A stretch of DNA of 12,200 nucleotides, from NCBI GenBank assembly GCA_964533275.1, contig CAZHJK010000043.1, forward strand, positions 1 through 12,200, given 5' to 3'. A program made the position numbers and the translations under genes. The DNA comes from CAZHJK01 sp964533275. Its GTDB lineage: Bacteria; Bacillota; Clostridia; Eubacteriales; Garciellaceae. This document shows, one piece after another, positions 1 to 5,730 of this stretch (positions are counted from its first letter, which is position 1; every line of letters begins with the position of its first letter). The notes under the pieces were generated by a model. That model worked only from the letters and a program-made list of their open reading frames with translations. It did not search any database and had not been told where the DNA came from.

Positions 1-40
1 AAAAAAACAATAATATTTTGGTTTACCAAAATATTATTGT
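1..40 (-). terminator. Rho-independent terminator of the flaG-fliD-fliS operon
   Basis: On the minus strand a perfect 15-bp inverted repeat (arms 7-21 and 26-40, 4-nt loop) is followed directly by a run of seven T. It lies about 40 bp beyond the fliS stop codon, so it most likely ends the flaG-to-fliS transcript. The arms are symmetrical and the plus strand lacks a clear T-run after the hairpin within the window, so I call it for the minus strand only. Confidence 0.9.
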
Positions 41-78
41 CTCACTTCTCACTTTATAAGTAATCATTATTTTAAAAA

Positions 79-447
79 TTAGATTATTTCTGCCCATGAA
101 TTTCTTAATTCTTCCATCAGTTCCTCTACATTTCTTATTTTTGTAATATCCTTTTCAATGTTAGCCATAATCAACTCATTATTCATATAATCATATAGTC
201 TATATAGATTCTGAGATATTTCCCCAGCCTCAAAGTTTAATGTAATCATTAGTTCACTTAAAATATCCTGGGTTCTTAATAAATATTTATTAGTGTTCTC
301 AATATTTTTTTCCTTTAGTGCAATCATGGCTAATCTTATAAATTTAAGTGCCCCATCATAAAGCATTATAATTAATTTTCCCTTGCTAGAGGTATTTACT
401 TGATTGTTTTGATAAATCTGGTAGGCGTTGGATGTATTCTGATACAT
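79..447 (-). CDS. fliS: Flagellar export chaperone FliS
   Basis: FliS binds the disordered C-terminus of newly made flagellin in the cytoplasm, stops it polymerising and hands it to the flagellar type III export gate. In Bacillus it also bridges flagellin to FliW. The 122-residue length is normal for the family. The N-terminus has the typical YQ-rich start with NAYQIYQ at residues 7-13, followed by the hallmark helix with LIIMLYDGALKFI at about 25-37 and a helical C-terminal half (LYDYMNNELIMANI). The start ATG has a strong AAGGAGGAAG site a few bases upstream. It is the last gene of the operon, 17 bp after the FlaG-like gene and just before the terminator. Confidence 0.95.
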   Translation of the reverse strand: MYQNTSNAYQIYQNNQVNTSSKGKLIIMLYDGALKFIRLAMIALKEKNIENTNKYLLRTQDILSELMITLNFEAGEISQNLYRLYDYMNNELIMANIEKDITKIRNVEELMEELRNSWAEII

Positions 448-464
448 AATCTTCCTCCTTTTAC

Positions 465-818
465 TTATATTCGATTATCTATAAAAAATCCTATAAAGTT
501 TTCAAGCTTCATTAATAACTCTTCAACTTCTTCATCATTATAAATTTGTATAAGTTCACCGCTTTCTCTTTCTAAAACCCTTAAAAATAGTTCTTCCCCC
601 TCTTCTACATCTAGAAAAATATTAATATGATGTTTTTTTAATACTCCATTATATCGTTTTATTTTTTTCTTTAACTTTAATATAGATAGGGGAGATTTAT
701 CTGGGTTTTTTTCTTCCTTTGTAATTCCTGGTTCTCTTTTTGTATGTACAATCTCTTGAAGGGTTTGTTCCTTAATTTGTCGCATTATATTTGGATCTAC
801 CCTTTCTAGGCTAATCAT
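465..818 (-). CDS. FlaG-like protein, second copy in the operon
   Basis: This 117-residue protein is not an obvious named family, but its last 50 residues (68-117) align without any gap to the last 50 residues of the FlaG encoded at 3012-3347. Both run F-x(15)-R-x(3)-E-x-I-x(5)-E, then a hydrophobic helix, then G-x(3)-D-x-R near the end. By eye about 9 of 50 positions are identical and most others are conservative. The first 60 residues are charged and low in order (REPGITKEEKNPDKSPL, then a lysine-rich stretch), as in FlaG N-termini. FlaG proteins affect filament length in some bacteria, but their mechanism is unclear, so a role here in filament or cap assembly is inference. The ribosome site GGAGGTGGAG is strong. 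It lies between a chaperone-like gene and fliS. Confidence 0.65.
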   Translation of the reverse strand: MISLERVDPNIMRQIKEQTLQEIVHTKREPGITKEEKNPDKSPLSILKLKKKIKRYNGVLKKHHINIFLDVEEGEELFLRVLERESGELIQIYNDEEVEELLMKLENFIGFFIDNRI

Positions 819-839
819 AACTCCACCTCCAATTTCCCA

Positions 840-1310
840 CTACTTCACCTCATTAAGCAGTAGTGATTGACCAGTAGGTTTTCTGCTGTATGTATTATAG
901 GCATGTTTACCCTGTTGAATATCTATAATCCTACCTTTATACTCCCCAAGTAACCCCTTAGCCTTTATTTGGTTTTGTTTTTCTAATTCATAGGCTCTTT
1001 TATATATCTCCTGGGTTTGACTATTATTAAATAGAATTTCCTTAACCACAGAGTAACGGTTTTCATCTATTTGATCTAAATTTTCTATGCTAAATTTTTT
1101 ATATATTTTATTTAACTTTCTATTTATTTTCTCCTTAGTATCATCTGATTGTTCCATCCATTTTTGTCTTAGTCCAACAGCTTTAATAAGATTTTCAACC
1201 TCTTCTATCTCTATATAGCTCTTAATTTTCTTAGTAGTTTTTAATATTTGTTTAGCATCTTGAAGTCCTTTAGAAGTTAAGTGTAATATTTCATTTAACA
1301 TTTCCTCCAT
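840..1310 (-). CDS. FlgN/FliT-like putative flagellar export chaperone
   Basis: This is a 156-residue, almost entirely helical and highly charged protein with likely coiled-coil character. The C-terminal part (about 128-150, with IQQGKHAYNTYSRKP followed by a small-residue stretch) resembles the end of FlgN-family proteins, where a helix leads into a Y/G/P-rich tail. It sits between fliD and fliS, the place where other Firmicutes carry fliT, whose product escorts FliD. I infer a FliD (or other late substrate) chaperone. The start is uncertain: the GGAGG motif lies just after the first ATG (1310) and only two bases before the ATG of residue 4 (1301), so neither start has ideal spacing. It follows fliD by 31 bp, and 21 bp separate it from the FlaG-like gene. 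Confidence 0.6.
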   Translation of the reverse strand: MEEMLNEILHLTSKGLQDAKQILKTTKKIKSYIEIEEVENLIKAVGLRQKWMEQSDDTKEKINRKLNKIYKKFSIENLDQIDENRYSVVKEILFNNSQTQEIYKRAYELEKQNQIKAKGLLGEYKGRIIDIQQGKHAYNTYSRKPTGQSLLLNEVK

Positions 1311-1341
1311 AAATAATTACCAACTTTCTATATAAGATAGA

Positions 1342-2988
1342 TTAATACATTTGACCCCCGGCTAATTGCTGTGCAAGCCAATCGCTTTGGGAATACATAT
1401 TATTTAATGCCTTCTCCATTGCGGTAAACTTCTTCCAATAACTATTTTCTTTTTCAATCAATCTTCTTTCCAATTCTAAGACTCTTTTTTCATAGCTCAT
1501 AATATTCTTATCCAGCATACTGATACTGCTATGCTTTGTGACAAAGTCTATTAACATTGTAGAGTTAATCTTTCTATATAATACTGAATCCTCTCCTGGA
1601 CCTGCTTTAGCAATGACTTCCTTCATTCCTACAACCATATCTCCGTACATCCTGCCGATAAGCCCTGTGCTTAGTCTTTTTTCCTTAGAATCAGTAATGC
1701 TTGAATCCGCTTCCTTAAATAAAATATCTAATACGCCATTAACATCCTCCCGAAGTGCATTTCGTAATTTTTCTTCATTTACCTTTAGCTTACCTCCCAT
1801 TGATCCACTAACATAGCTTTCAGTTTCTATACCTATATGGGTTAAATGACTAATACTTCCCATAACTCCTACTACCTCTTCATATAGCCCACTACGTATG
1901 CTTTGCATTGTTCTATTTATAATTTGGTCATTTCTTAAAAGACCGCTTTTAGCCTTCTCCTCCCATTGCTCAACTTCCTTATCACTCATTGCTTTTCTTT
2001 GTTCATCGGTTAGGGGGCGAAAGTCTCGATATTGTTTTTCATTAAGCATTTTATCTATATTATCTATAAGCTCATTATATTGATCCACAAATTCATTCAC
2101 CTTATCTATAATTCCATTTTCATCAGTTCCTACCTTAACTATGGTTTCTCCTGTAGTCTTTATATCAAAATCAATATTATTTATGGTAAATTGGTTGGAG
2201 GATTGAGAGATGTTTTTAGCTGCCCCAAAGTGAATAAGGGCATCTATACCATGACCTTCAAATAAATTTCCAGTATCTAATACACCCTGTTGCCCATCAT
2301 TTAGTTTTAATTTACTTATAAAACCACTACCATCCTCTATCTTTATTGTATTCTTATCTCCTGTTTCATTTGTTTGTAAAAAGAAACGATCTATAGATTC
2401 ATCATATATGGCTGTTACACCAATATCAGCATTATTGATTTGTTTTACTATATCCTTGAGGGATAAACTTTCTAAATTAGTTTCATTTATAATTACAGAT
2501 TTTTCATTTTCACTACCTGCATTTGTTGTAATTGTAAAATTTATTGTATCTTCATCAGCTAAATCAAATTGTGAAGCGAGATTTGCTTTATCTCCAATAG
2601 AAATATTCTCCGAACTTGCCGCCGACCAATTAGAGGCTAAATTTACTACATTAACTTTATAGCTGCCATTTATTGCATTAGATCTTGCTGTAACATCAGC
2701 TATACTCGAATCATCAATGGTTGCACTTTTAATCCAATCTAAACTACTAACCGACTTATTATTAATAACACCGCCACTAGTCATAGTAAGTCCGAAGGAT
2801 TGACGAGTATTTAATACAAAATCTGCAAACATTTTATTAACATCATTATAAGCTTCCCTTGTCCATTCTAAATGGGTTTTATCTTGTGTTACCTTATCTA
2901 CCTTCATACGCTCCACAGACATTAAATCTCGAACTATACTATCAATATCCATACCTGAAGCTAATCCGCCAATTCTCATATTACTCAT
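1342..2988 (-). CDS. fliD: Flagellar filament capping protein FliD (HAP2)
   Basis: FliD forms the oligomeric cap at the tip of the filament and folds exported flagellin into place. The 548-residue protein has the family N-terminus (residues 4-33: MRIGGLASGMDIDSIV, then the LMSVERMKVDKV helix). A central variable region carries beta-rich hook-binding domains. The C-terminal coiled-coil region (about 480-548) has the usual helix pair and ends ALNNMYSQSDWLAQQLAGG. The first ATG is supported by GGAGG seven bases upstream; a second ATG at codon 4 lacks its own site. The gene follows flaG by 23 bp and is probably transcribed from the sigma-28 promoter upstream of flaG. Nothing suggests damage or fusion. 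Confidence 0.96.
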   Translation of the reverse strand: MSNMRIGGLASGMDIDSIVRDLMSVERMKVDKVTQDKTHLEWTREAYNDVNKMFADFVLNTRQSFGLTMTSGGVINNKSVSSLDWIKSATIDDSSIADVTARSNAINGSYKVNVVNLASNWSAASSENISIGDKANLASQFDLADEDTINFTITTNAGSENEKSVIINETNLESLSLKDIVKQINNADIGVTAIYDESIDRFFLQTNETGDKNTIKIEDGSGFISKLKLNDGQQGVLDTGNLFEGHGIDALIHFGAAKNISQSSNQFTINNIDFDIKTTGETIVKVGTDENGIIDKVNEFVDQYNELIDNIDKMLNEKQYRDFRPLTDEQRKAMSDKEVEQWEEKAKSGLLRNDQIINRTMQSIRSGLYEEVVGVMGSISHLTHIGIETESYVSGSMGGKLKVNEEKLRNALREDVNGVLDILFKEADSSITDSKEKRLSTGLIGRMYGDMVVGMKEVIAKAGPGEDSVLYRKINSTMLIDFVTKHSSISMLDKNIMSYEKRVLELERRLIEKENSYWKKFTAMEKALNNMYSQSDWLAQQLAGGQMY

Positions 2989-3011
2989 AAACTTACCTCC
3001 CTAATTCTCAA

Positions 3012-3347
3012 TTAAGCTCTTTCATCTACTAATAATCCAGCTCTTTCTAACATATTAGCAAGCATATTTTTTATCTTTTCTGGTGGTATCTCCCTTATAA
3101 CCTCATTCGTATTACGATCCACGATTTTCACCATAATATCATTTGTCTTATCATGAATAGAAAACTCTATTCTTCTATTGTGAGTTTCCAATTTTTCATT
3201 GGTTGAATTAATTGCATCAATAAATATTCCTTCCCCTATTGTATAATCATCTTTTTTCTTTTCTTCTTGCTTTATTACAGGAGAATCTATTTCTCGTGAG
3301 TTGATATTTTTGTCAATATATAATGAACTTACCCCTTCTATTCTCAT
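3012..3347 (-). CDS. flaG: Flagellar protein FlaG
   Basis: This 111-residue protein has the typical FlaG design: a polar, disordered first 55 residues and a conserved C-terminal domain (about 58-111). That domain contains RRIEFSIHDKTNDIMVKIVDR, NEVIREIPPEKI and the GLLVDERA end. FlaG is found next to fliD in many flagellated bacteria and influences filament length in some; its biochemical role is not settled. The start ATG has AGAGGTG upstream. It is the first gene of the flaG-fliD-(FliT-like)-(FlaG-like)-fliS operon, with a sigma-28 promoter about 35 bp upstream. Confidence 0.92.
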   Translation of the reverse strand: MRIEGVSSLYIDKNINSREIDSPVIKQEEKKKDDYTIGEGIFIDAINSTNEKLETHNRRIEFSIHDKTNDIMVKIVDRNTNEVIREIPPEKIKNMLANMLERAGLLVDERA

Positions 3348-3380
3348 AGTTACACCTCTTTAATTTTTTCTATATTATAT

Positions 3381-3407
3381 ACATCGGAATATAATGTACA
3401 AAGTTTA
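3381..3407 (-). promoter_or_regulatory. Sigma-28 (SigD/FliA type) promoter of the flaG-fliS operon
   Basis: On the minus strand TAAA (3407-3404), exactly 15 bases, then TCCGATGT (3388-3381), against the SigD consensus TAAA-N15-GCCGATAT. It lies 34 bp before the flaG ATG and makes flaG to fliS a FlgM-controlled late operon. Confidence 0.85.
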
Positions 3408-3423
3408 GTATTAATAATGTTTT

Positions 3424-3559
3424 GGAAGAATGAATTTACGGAGAATAAATTGACGGAGAATGAATTCTCCTCTACGGCTATATCGTAGCTTCGAATTCAT
3501 TCGAAGATGTCCTTTTGAATTTTTCATGTGAAATAACCGGAGAATGAATTCTCCTCTAC
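3424..3559. repeat. REP cluster downstream of the RAYT gene: half units, then A, B, A palindromes
   Basis: Family A palindromes (minus strand: GTAG, A, stem GGAGAAT, loop TC) lie at 3454-3475 and 3538-3559. A family B palindrome (plus strand: GTAG, stem CTTCGAAT, loop TC) lies at 3485-3506. The first A and the B face each other with their GTAG heads 9 bp apart. Before the first A (3424-3453) are two degenerate 15-bp half copies of A. A 31-bp spacer separates B from the second A, and the same order recurs at 4403-4477. The cluster starts only about 17 bp upstream of the flaG sigma-28 promoter. Confidence 0.85.
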
Positions 3560-3561
3560 GG
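3478..3561 (+). repeat. 84-bp direct repeat flanking the RAYT gene, copy 1
   Basis: This 84-bp stretch matches 4396-4479 with a single mismatch seen by eye (A or G just after the B palindrome). It contains CTATATC, the B palindrome, a 31-bp AT-rich spacer and the A palindrome. The two copies are 918 bp apart in direct orientation and bracket the RAYT gene, so recombination between them would remove it. Confidence 0.9.
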
Positions 3562-3621
3562 TAATGTTTTTGGAAAGTTTAACCTATAATATTATGTTGA
3601 TGTTGATAATTACAAATAGCA

Positions 3622-3643
3622 GTAGCTTCGAATTCATTCGAAG
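3622..3643 (+). repeat. REP family B palindrome at the RAYT 3' end
   Basis: GTAG at 3622-3625, then a perfect 8-bp stem over a TC loop (3626-3643). The RAYT stop codon (TGA on the minus strand, 3636-3634) and its last two codons are inside the hairpin. Confidence 0.9.
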
Positions 3644-4116
3644 GTGTCCATCAACATCAATGCAAATTTATTATCCTCTTTACAATAATAATTATAACTG
3701 GAATATTCATATTCATTGAGATTTGATACTAATTGGTTCTTTGCTGGGTTTTTATGTATATACTCCATAGTTTCGTACAATTGTCTTTTATCTCTTATGA
3801 TTGAATCATAAAATCCCTTTTGTAATACTGTTCCAGATGTGTTCTTCATTCGGTTATAGTACCTTGAGAAATTACCCTTTATCTTTTTCATAATACTAGA
3901 AATATTATCTTTCCCCATGTGTTGAATAATAAAATGAATGTGATCAGGCATGATTACAAAGGCTTTTATATTATAGGAACATTGGAATTTGTGATAGATT
4001 ATAAGGTTAATCAGCAAATCACAGGATATCTTTTCTTTGAAAATGGGTCTTCGTTTTTCTGTTATGGTGGTGATAAAATAGAAATGGTTTTTTTCATAAT
4101 AATGTTTTGGAGTCAT
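3634..4116 (-). CDS. REP-associated tyrosine transposase (RAYT), IS200-like Y1/HUH family
   Basis: These enzymes make single-strand nicks with one catalytic tyrosine and bind short palindromes carrying a GTAG tetranucleotide at the foot of the hairpin. The 160-residue protein has the complete family signature: beta strand HFYFITTIT (11-19), the metal-binding HUH pair in MPDHIHFII (H59, H61), the LQKGFYDSIIRDK block (98-110), and the probable catalytic Y119 in EYIHKNPAKNQLV. The start ATG is supported by AAGGGGG six bases upstream. The frame is intact. The C-terminal residues TFE and the stop lie within the flanking family B palindrome, so the original end may have been shortened or altered. 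Its GTAG palindromes occur throughout the window, which fits a cognate enzyme. Classical IS200 TnpA is less likely because of the NP motif and the REP neighbours. Confidence 0.9.
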   Translation of the reverse strand: MTPKHYYEKNHFYFITTITEKRRPIFKEKISCDLLINLIIYHKFQCSYNIKAFVIMPDHIHFIIQHMGKDNISSIMKKIKGNFSRYYNRMKNTSGTVLQKGFYDSIIRDKRQLYETMEYIHKNPAKNQLVSNLNEYEYSSYNYYCKEDNKFALMLMDTFE

Positions 4117-4269
4117 TGTTTGCCCCCTTGATAATAAAATTTCTGGAATGAATTACCGGAGAATAAATTCTCCTCTACAGATATATCGTAGCTTCGAATT
4201 CATTCGAAGATGTCTATATCGTAGCTTCGAATTCATTCGAAGATGTCTATATCGTAGCTTCGAATTCAT

Positions 4270-4369
4270 NNNNNNNNNNNNNNNNNNNNNNNNNNNNNNN
4301 NNNNNNNNNNNNNNNNNNNNNNNNNNNNNNNNNNNNNNNNNNNNNNNNNNNNNNNNNNNNNNNNNNNNN
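4270..4369. other. Assembly gap of 100 N inside the 33-bp tandem array
   Basis: Exactly 100 undetermined bases, the conventional length for a gap of unknown size. The gap starts in the middle of one B palindrome and ends at the GTAG of another, so the real array is probably longer than the copies visible here. Confidence 0.95.
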
Positions 4370-4395
4370 GTAGCTTCGAATTCATTCGAAGATGT

Positions 4396-4479
4396 CTATA
4401 TCGTAGCTTCGAATTCATTCGAAGGTGTCCTTTTGAATTTTTCATGTGAAATAACCGGAGAATGAATTCTCCTCTACGG
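4396..4479 (+). repeat. 84-bp direct repeat flanking the RAYT gene, copy 2
   Basis: Partner of 3478-3561 with one mismatch seen by eye. Here it is the distal end of the tandem B array, which suggests the long repeat arose by copying or excision/insertion of a multi-REP block rather than by independent insertions. Confidence 0.9.
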
Positions 4480-4544
4480 CTATATCGTAGCTTCGAATTC
4501 ATTCGAAGGTATCATCTACAATTCATAATTCTTATATAATATTT

Positions 4545-4586
4545 AAAAAAGAGCCAAAGGAATGTAAGTCATTCCTTTTAGCTCTC
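4545..4586 (-). terminator. Rho-independent terminator of hag
   Basis: On the minus strand the arms AGAGCTAAAAGGAATG and CATTCCTTTGGCTCT pair with one bulge and one mismatch-like position, with a short loop, and are followed by six T (4550-4545). It lies about 50 bp after the hag stop codon and before the REP array, so it should insulate the mobile element from flagellin transcription. Confidence 0.88.
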
Positions 4587-4604
4587 TGTTGTTTGTGTGT
4601 AATA

Positions 4605-4624
4605 GCGAATAAATTCGCCTCTAC
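4605..4624 (-). repeat. REP variant C between the hag stop and its terminator
   Basis: On the minus strand GTAG, AG, stem GCGAAT, loop TT, closing ATTCGC. It has the same GTAG head and two-base loop as families A and B but a different stem. It would be transcribed in the hag 3' untranslated region. Confidence 0.7.
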
Positions 4625-4636
4625 AATATTAAGAAT

Positions 4637-5464
4637 TTATCCTAATAATTGAAGTACTGATTGTGGTGCCATATTTGCTTGGGCTAACATAGCTGTAGAA
4701 GCTTGTTGTAGAATATTTTGCTTAGTAAATTCCATCATTTCCTTAGCCATATCTACATCTCTAATTCTAGATTCTGCAGCTTGTAAGTTTTCACCTGCAT
4801 TATCTAAGTTCTTAATAGTATGTTCTAATCGATTTTGATTAGCTCCTAAGCTAGAACGTGCTACCGATACTTTAGAAATTGCAGCATCAACTAATGCGAT
4901 ATCTGCATCAAAGGATGTACCATCTGTAGCTAAACCATCAACTGTTAAATGTTCCGCAGTAAATCCTTCTGCATCTGTTCCTGAGTTAATAGTTATTTCA
5001 AGTTGTTGACCCTCATTAGCACCAATTTGAAGGCTGTCGCTAAATCCTCCATCTAATAATTTTTTCCCGTTAAACTCTGTCCTATCAGCAATACCATCTA
5101 ACTCATCATTCAGTTCAGTTATTTCAGCTTGGATAGCAGATAAATCATCATCTTCTAATGTCGCAGCATTTCCAGCCTGTACAACAAGTTCTCTCATTCT
5201 TTGTAGAATTGCATGAGTTTCATTTAAGGCACCTTCAGCTGTTTGGATTAGTGAAATACCGTCTTGCGCATTACTAGAAGCTTGATTTAAACCTCTAATT
5301 TGACCTCTCATTTTTTCAGAGATGGATAGTCCTGCTGCGTCATCTCCAGCTCTATTAATTCTTAAACCTGAAGATAATTTCTCCATGGATTTAGCTCCAT
5401 TTGCACCTGCAGCTCCTAATTGACGATGGGTGTTCATTGCCATTAAATTATTATTAATTCTCAT
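4637..5464 (-). CDS. hag: Flagellin
   Basis: This is the filament subunit. The 275-residue protein is short and consists mainly of the conserved D0/D1 halves. The N-terminal half begins MRINNNLMAMNTHRQL and has SSGLRINRAGDDAAGLSISE at about 31-50. The C-terminal half includes AAESRIRDVDMAKEMMEF and ends MAPQSVLQLLG. The middle (about 145-190) is a small variable segment, so the exposed D2/D3 domains are minimal. It has its own sigma-28 promoter, an approximately 80-nt leader with likely CsrA sites, the Shine-Dalgarno AAGGAGG and its own terminator. In exported form it would be bound by FliS and, in the cytoplasm, by FliW. It lies downstream of fliW-csrA, as in Bacillus. Confidence 0.97.
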   Translation of the reverse strand: MRINNNLMAMNTHRQLGAAGANGAKSMEKLSSGLRINRAGDDAAGLSISEKMRGQIRGLNQASSNAQDGISLIQTAEGALNETHAILQRMRELVVQAGNAATLEDDDLSAIQAEITELNDELDGIADRTEFNGKKLLDGGFSDSLQIGANEGQQLEITINSGTDAEGFTAEHLTVDGLATDGTSFDADIALVDAAISKVSVARSSLGANQNRLEHTIKNLDNAGENLQAAESRIRDVDMAKEMMEFTKQNILQQASTAMLAQANMAPQSVLQLLG

Positions 5465-5470
5465 TTTTAT

Positions 5471-5501
5471 TCCTCCTTGAATTTTATTGGCATCCTTGCC
5501 A
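5471..5501 (-). promoter_or_regulatory. Probable CsrA binding sites in the hag leader
   Basis: A 14-nt hairpin (5501-5488) pairs TGGCA with TGCCA and presents AGGA as the loop. The stretch CAAGGATG matches the core of the known high-affinity CsrA consensus (CARGGATG). A second site, CAAGGAGGA (5479-5471), is the Shine-Dalgarno itself. The first GGAs are 19 nt apart, a good distance for one CsrA dimer to bridge. In Bacillus subtilis CsrA blocks hag translation through such a pair and FliW relieves it; the same here is inference supported by the neighbouring fliW-csrA. Confidence 0.75.
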
Positions 5502-5508
5502 TTTATTT

Positions 5509-5540
5509 GGGAACCCTAGTGGCCATCTAGGATTTTTCCC
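5509..5540 (-). promoter_or_regulatory. Stem-loop at the 5' end of the hag leader
   Basis: On the minus strand GGGAA...CCTAG pairs with CTAGG...TTCCC across a 7-nt loop, with a small internal loop. It starts a few nucleotides after the expected transcription start. A 5' stem may stabilise this abundant mRNA or position CsrA; its function is not proven. Confidence 0.55.
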
Positions 5541-5552
5541 TTTCACTTATGT

Positions 5553-5579
5553 ATATCGGTGATGAAACATATTAGTTTA
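5553..5579 (-). promoter_or_regulatory. Sigma-28 promoter of hag
   Basis: On the minus strand TAAA (5579-5576), 15 bases, then ACCGATAT (5560-5553), a near-perfect SigD-type promoter. The predicted start near 5546 gives a leader of about 80 nt. Confidence 0.93.
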
Positions 5580-5621
5580 GTGTTATTTTTATATTTTTCT
5601 TATTAAATTAGATAAAATTTG

Positions 5622-5673
5622 TGGAGAATGAATTACCGGAGAATGAATTACCGGAGAATGAATTCTCCTCTAC
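5622..5673 (-). repeat. REP family A with two extra 15-bp half units
   Basis: A full A palindrome (5652-5673, GTAG at the 5673 end) is followed on the minus strand by two tandem copies of GGTAATTCATTCTCC (5652-5623), each reproducing the 3' half of the palindrome. It lies about 45 bp upstream of the hag promoter. Confidence 0.85.
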
Positions 5674-5686
5674 AAAGATATTAGCA

Positions 5687-5715
5687 GTAACTGCGAATTT
5701 ATTCGCAGTTTTTTT
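5687..5715 (+). repeat. REP variant D, hairpin followed by a T-run on the plus strand
   Basis: A 10-bp stem AACTGCGAAT over a TT loop (5689-5710), headed by GTAA and followed by TTTTT. It resembles the GTAG palindromes and, on the plus strand, also an intrinsic terminator. No plus-strand gene precedes it, so a REP origin is more likely; it could still stop antisense transcription coming from hag. Confidence 0.6.
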
Positions 5716-5730
5716 AATGGATGTTTATAT

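Larger units (their letters stand above)
3622..4178 (-). mobile_element. REPtron: RAYT gene bounded by inverted GTAG palindromes
   Basis: Read on the minus strand, this segment starts with GTAG of a family A palindrome (4178-4157), continues through the RAYT gene and ends with the complement of a family B palindrome (3643-3622), so its last bases are CTAC. The arrangement of one HUH transposase gene between two inverted REPs is the known organisation of REPtrons. No target-site duplication is expected for this enzyme class and none is seen. The element interrupts the usual hag/flaG neighbourhood. The boundaries are my inference from palindrome orientation. Confidence 0.65.
4145..4508. repeat. 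REP array upstream of the RAYT gene, with 33-bp tandem units
   Basis: In order: a half A unit (4145-4156), full A (minus, 4157-4178) and a 9-bp spacer. Family B palindromes follow on the plus strand at 4188, 4221 and 4254 (the last cut by the N run), and again at 4370 and 4403. Each is 33 bp from the next (22-bp palindrome plus ATGTCTATATC). After them come the 31-bp spacer, A (minus, 4456-4477), 9 bp and B (4487-4508). The stretch holds no gene; the open frames across it only reflect the 33-bp (11-codon) period. Confidence 0.9.

Noticed and set aside
4188..4424. A CRISPR array, because of regularly spaced short repeats.
   Set aside because: The linkers are identical and only 11 bp, the repeat is a full palindrome with a GTAG head, and no cas genes are seen. 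It is a tandem REP array.
4148..4502. Open reading frames on both strands through the REP array, with repeating RSFEFIRRCLY-type peptides.
   Set aside because: They arise because the repeat period is 33 bp (11 codons) and the stretch contains 100 Ns. No ribosome site or family similarity supports a protein.
4637..5464. A truncated flagellin, because it is only 275 residues.
   Set aside because: Both conserved ends are intact and short flagellins lacking most of D2/D3 are common in Firmicutes.
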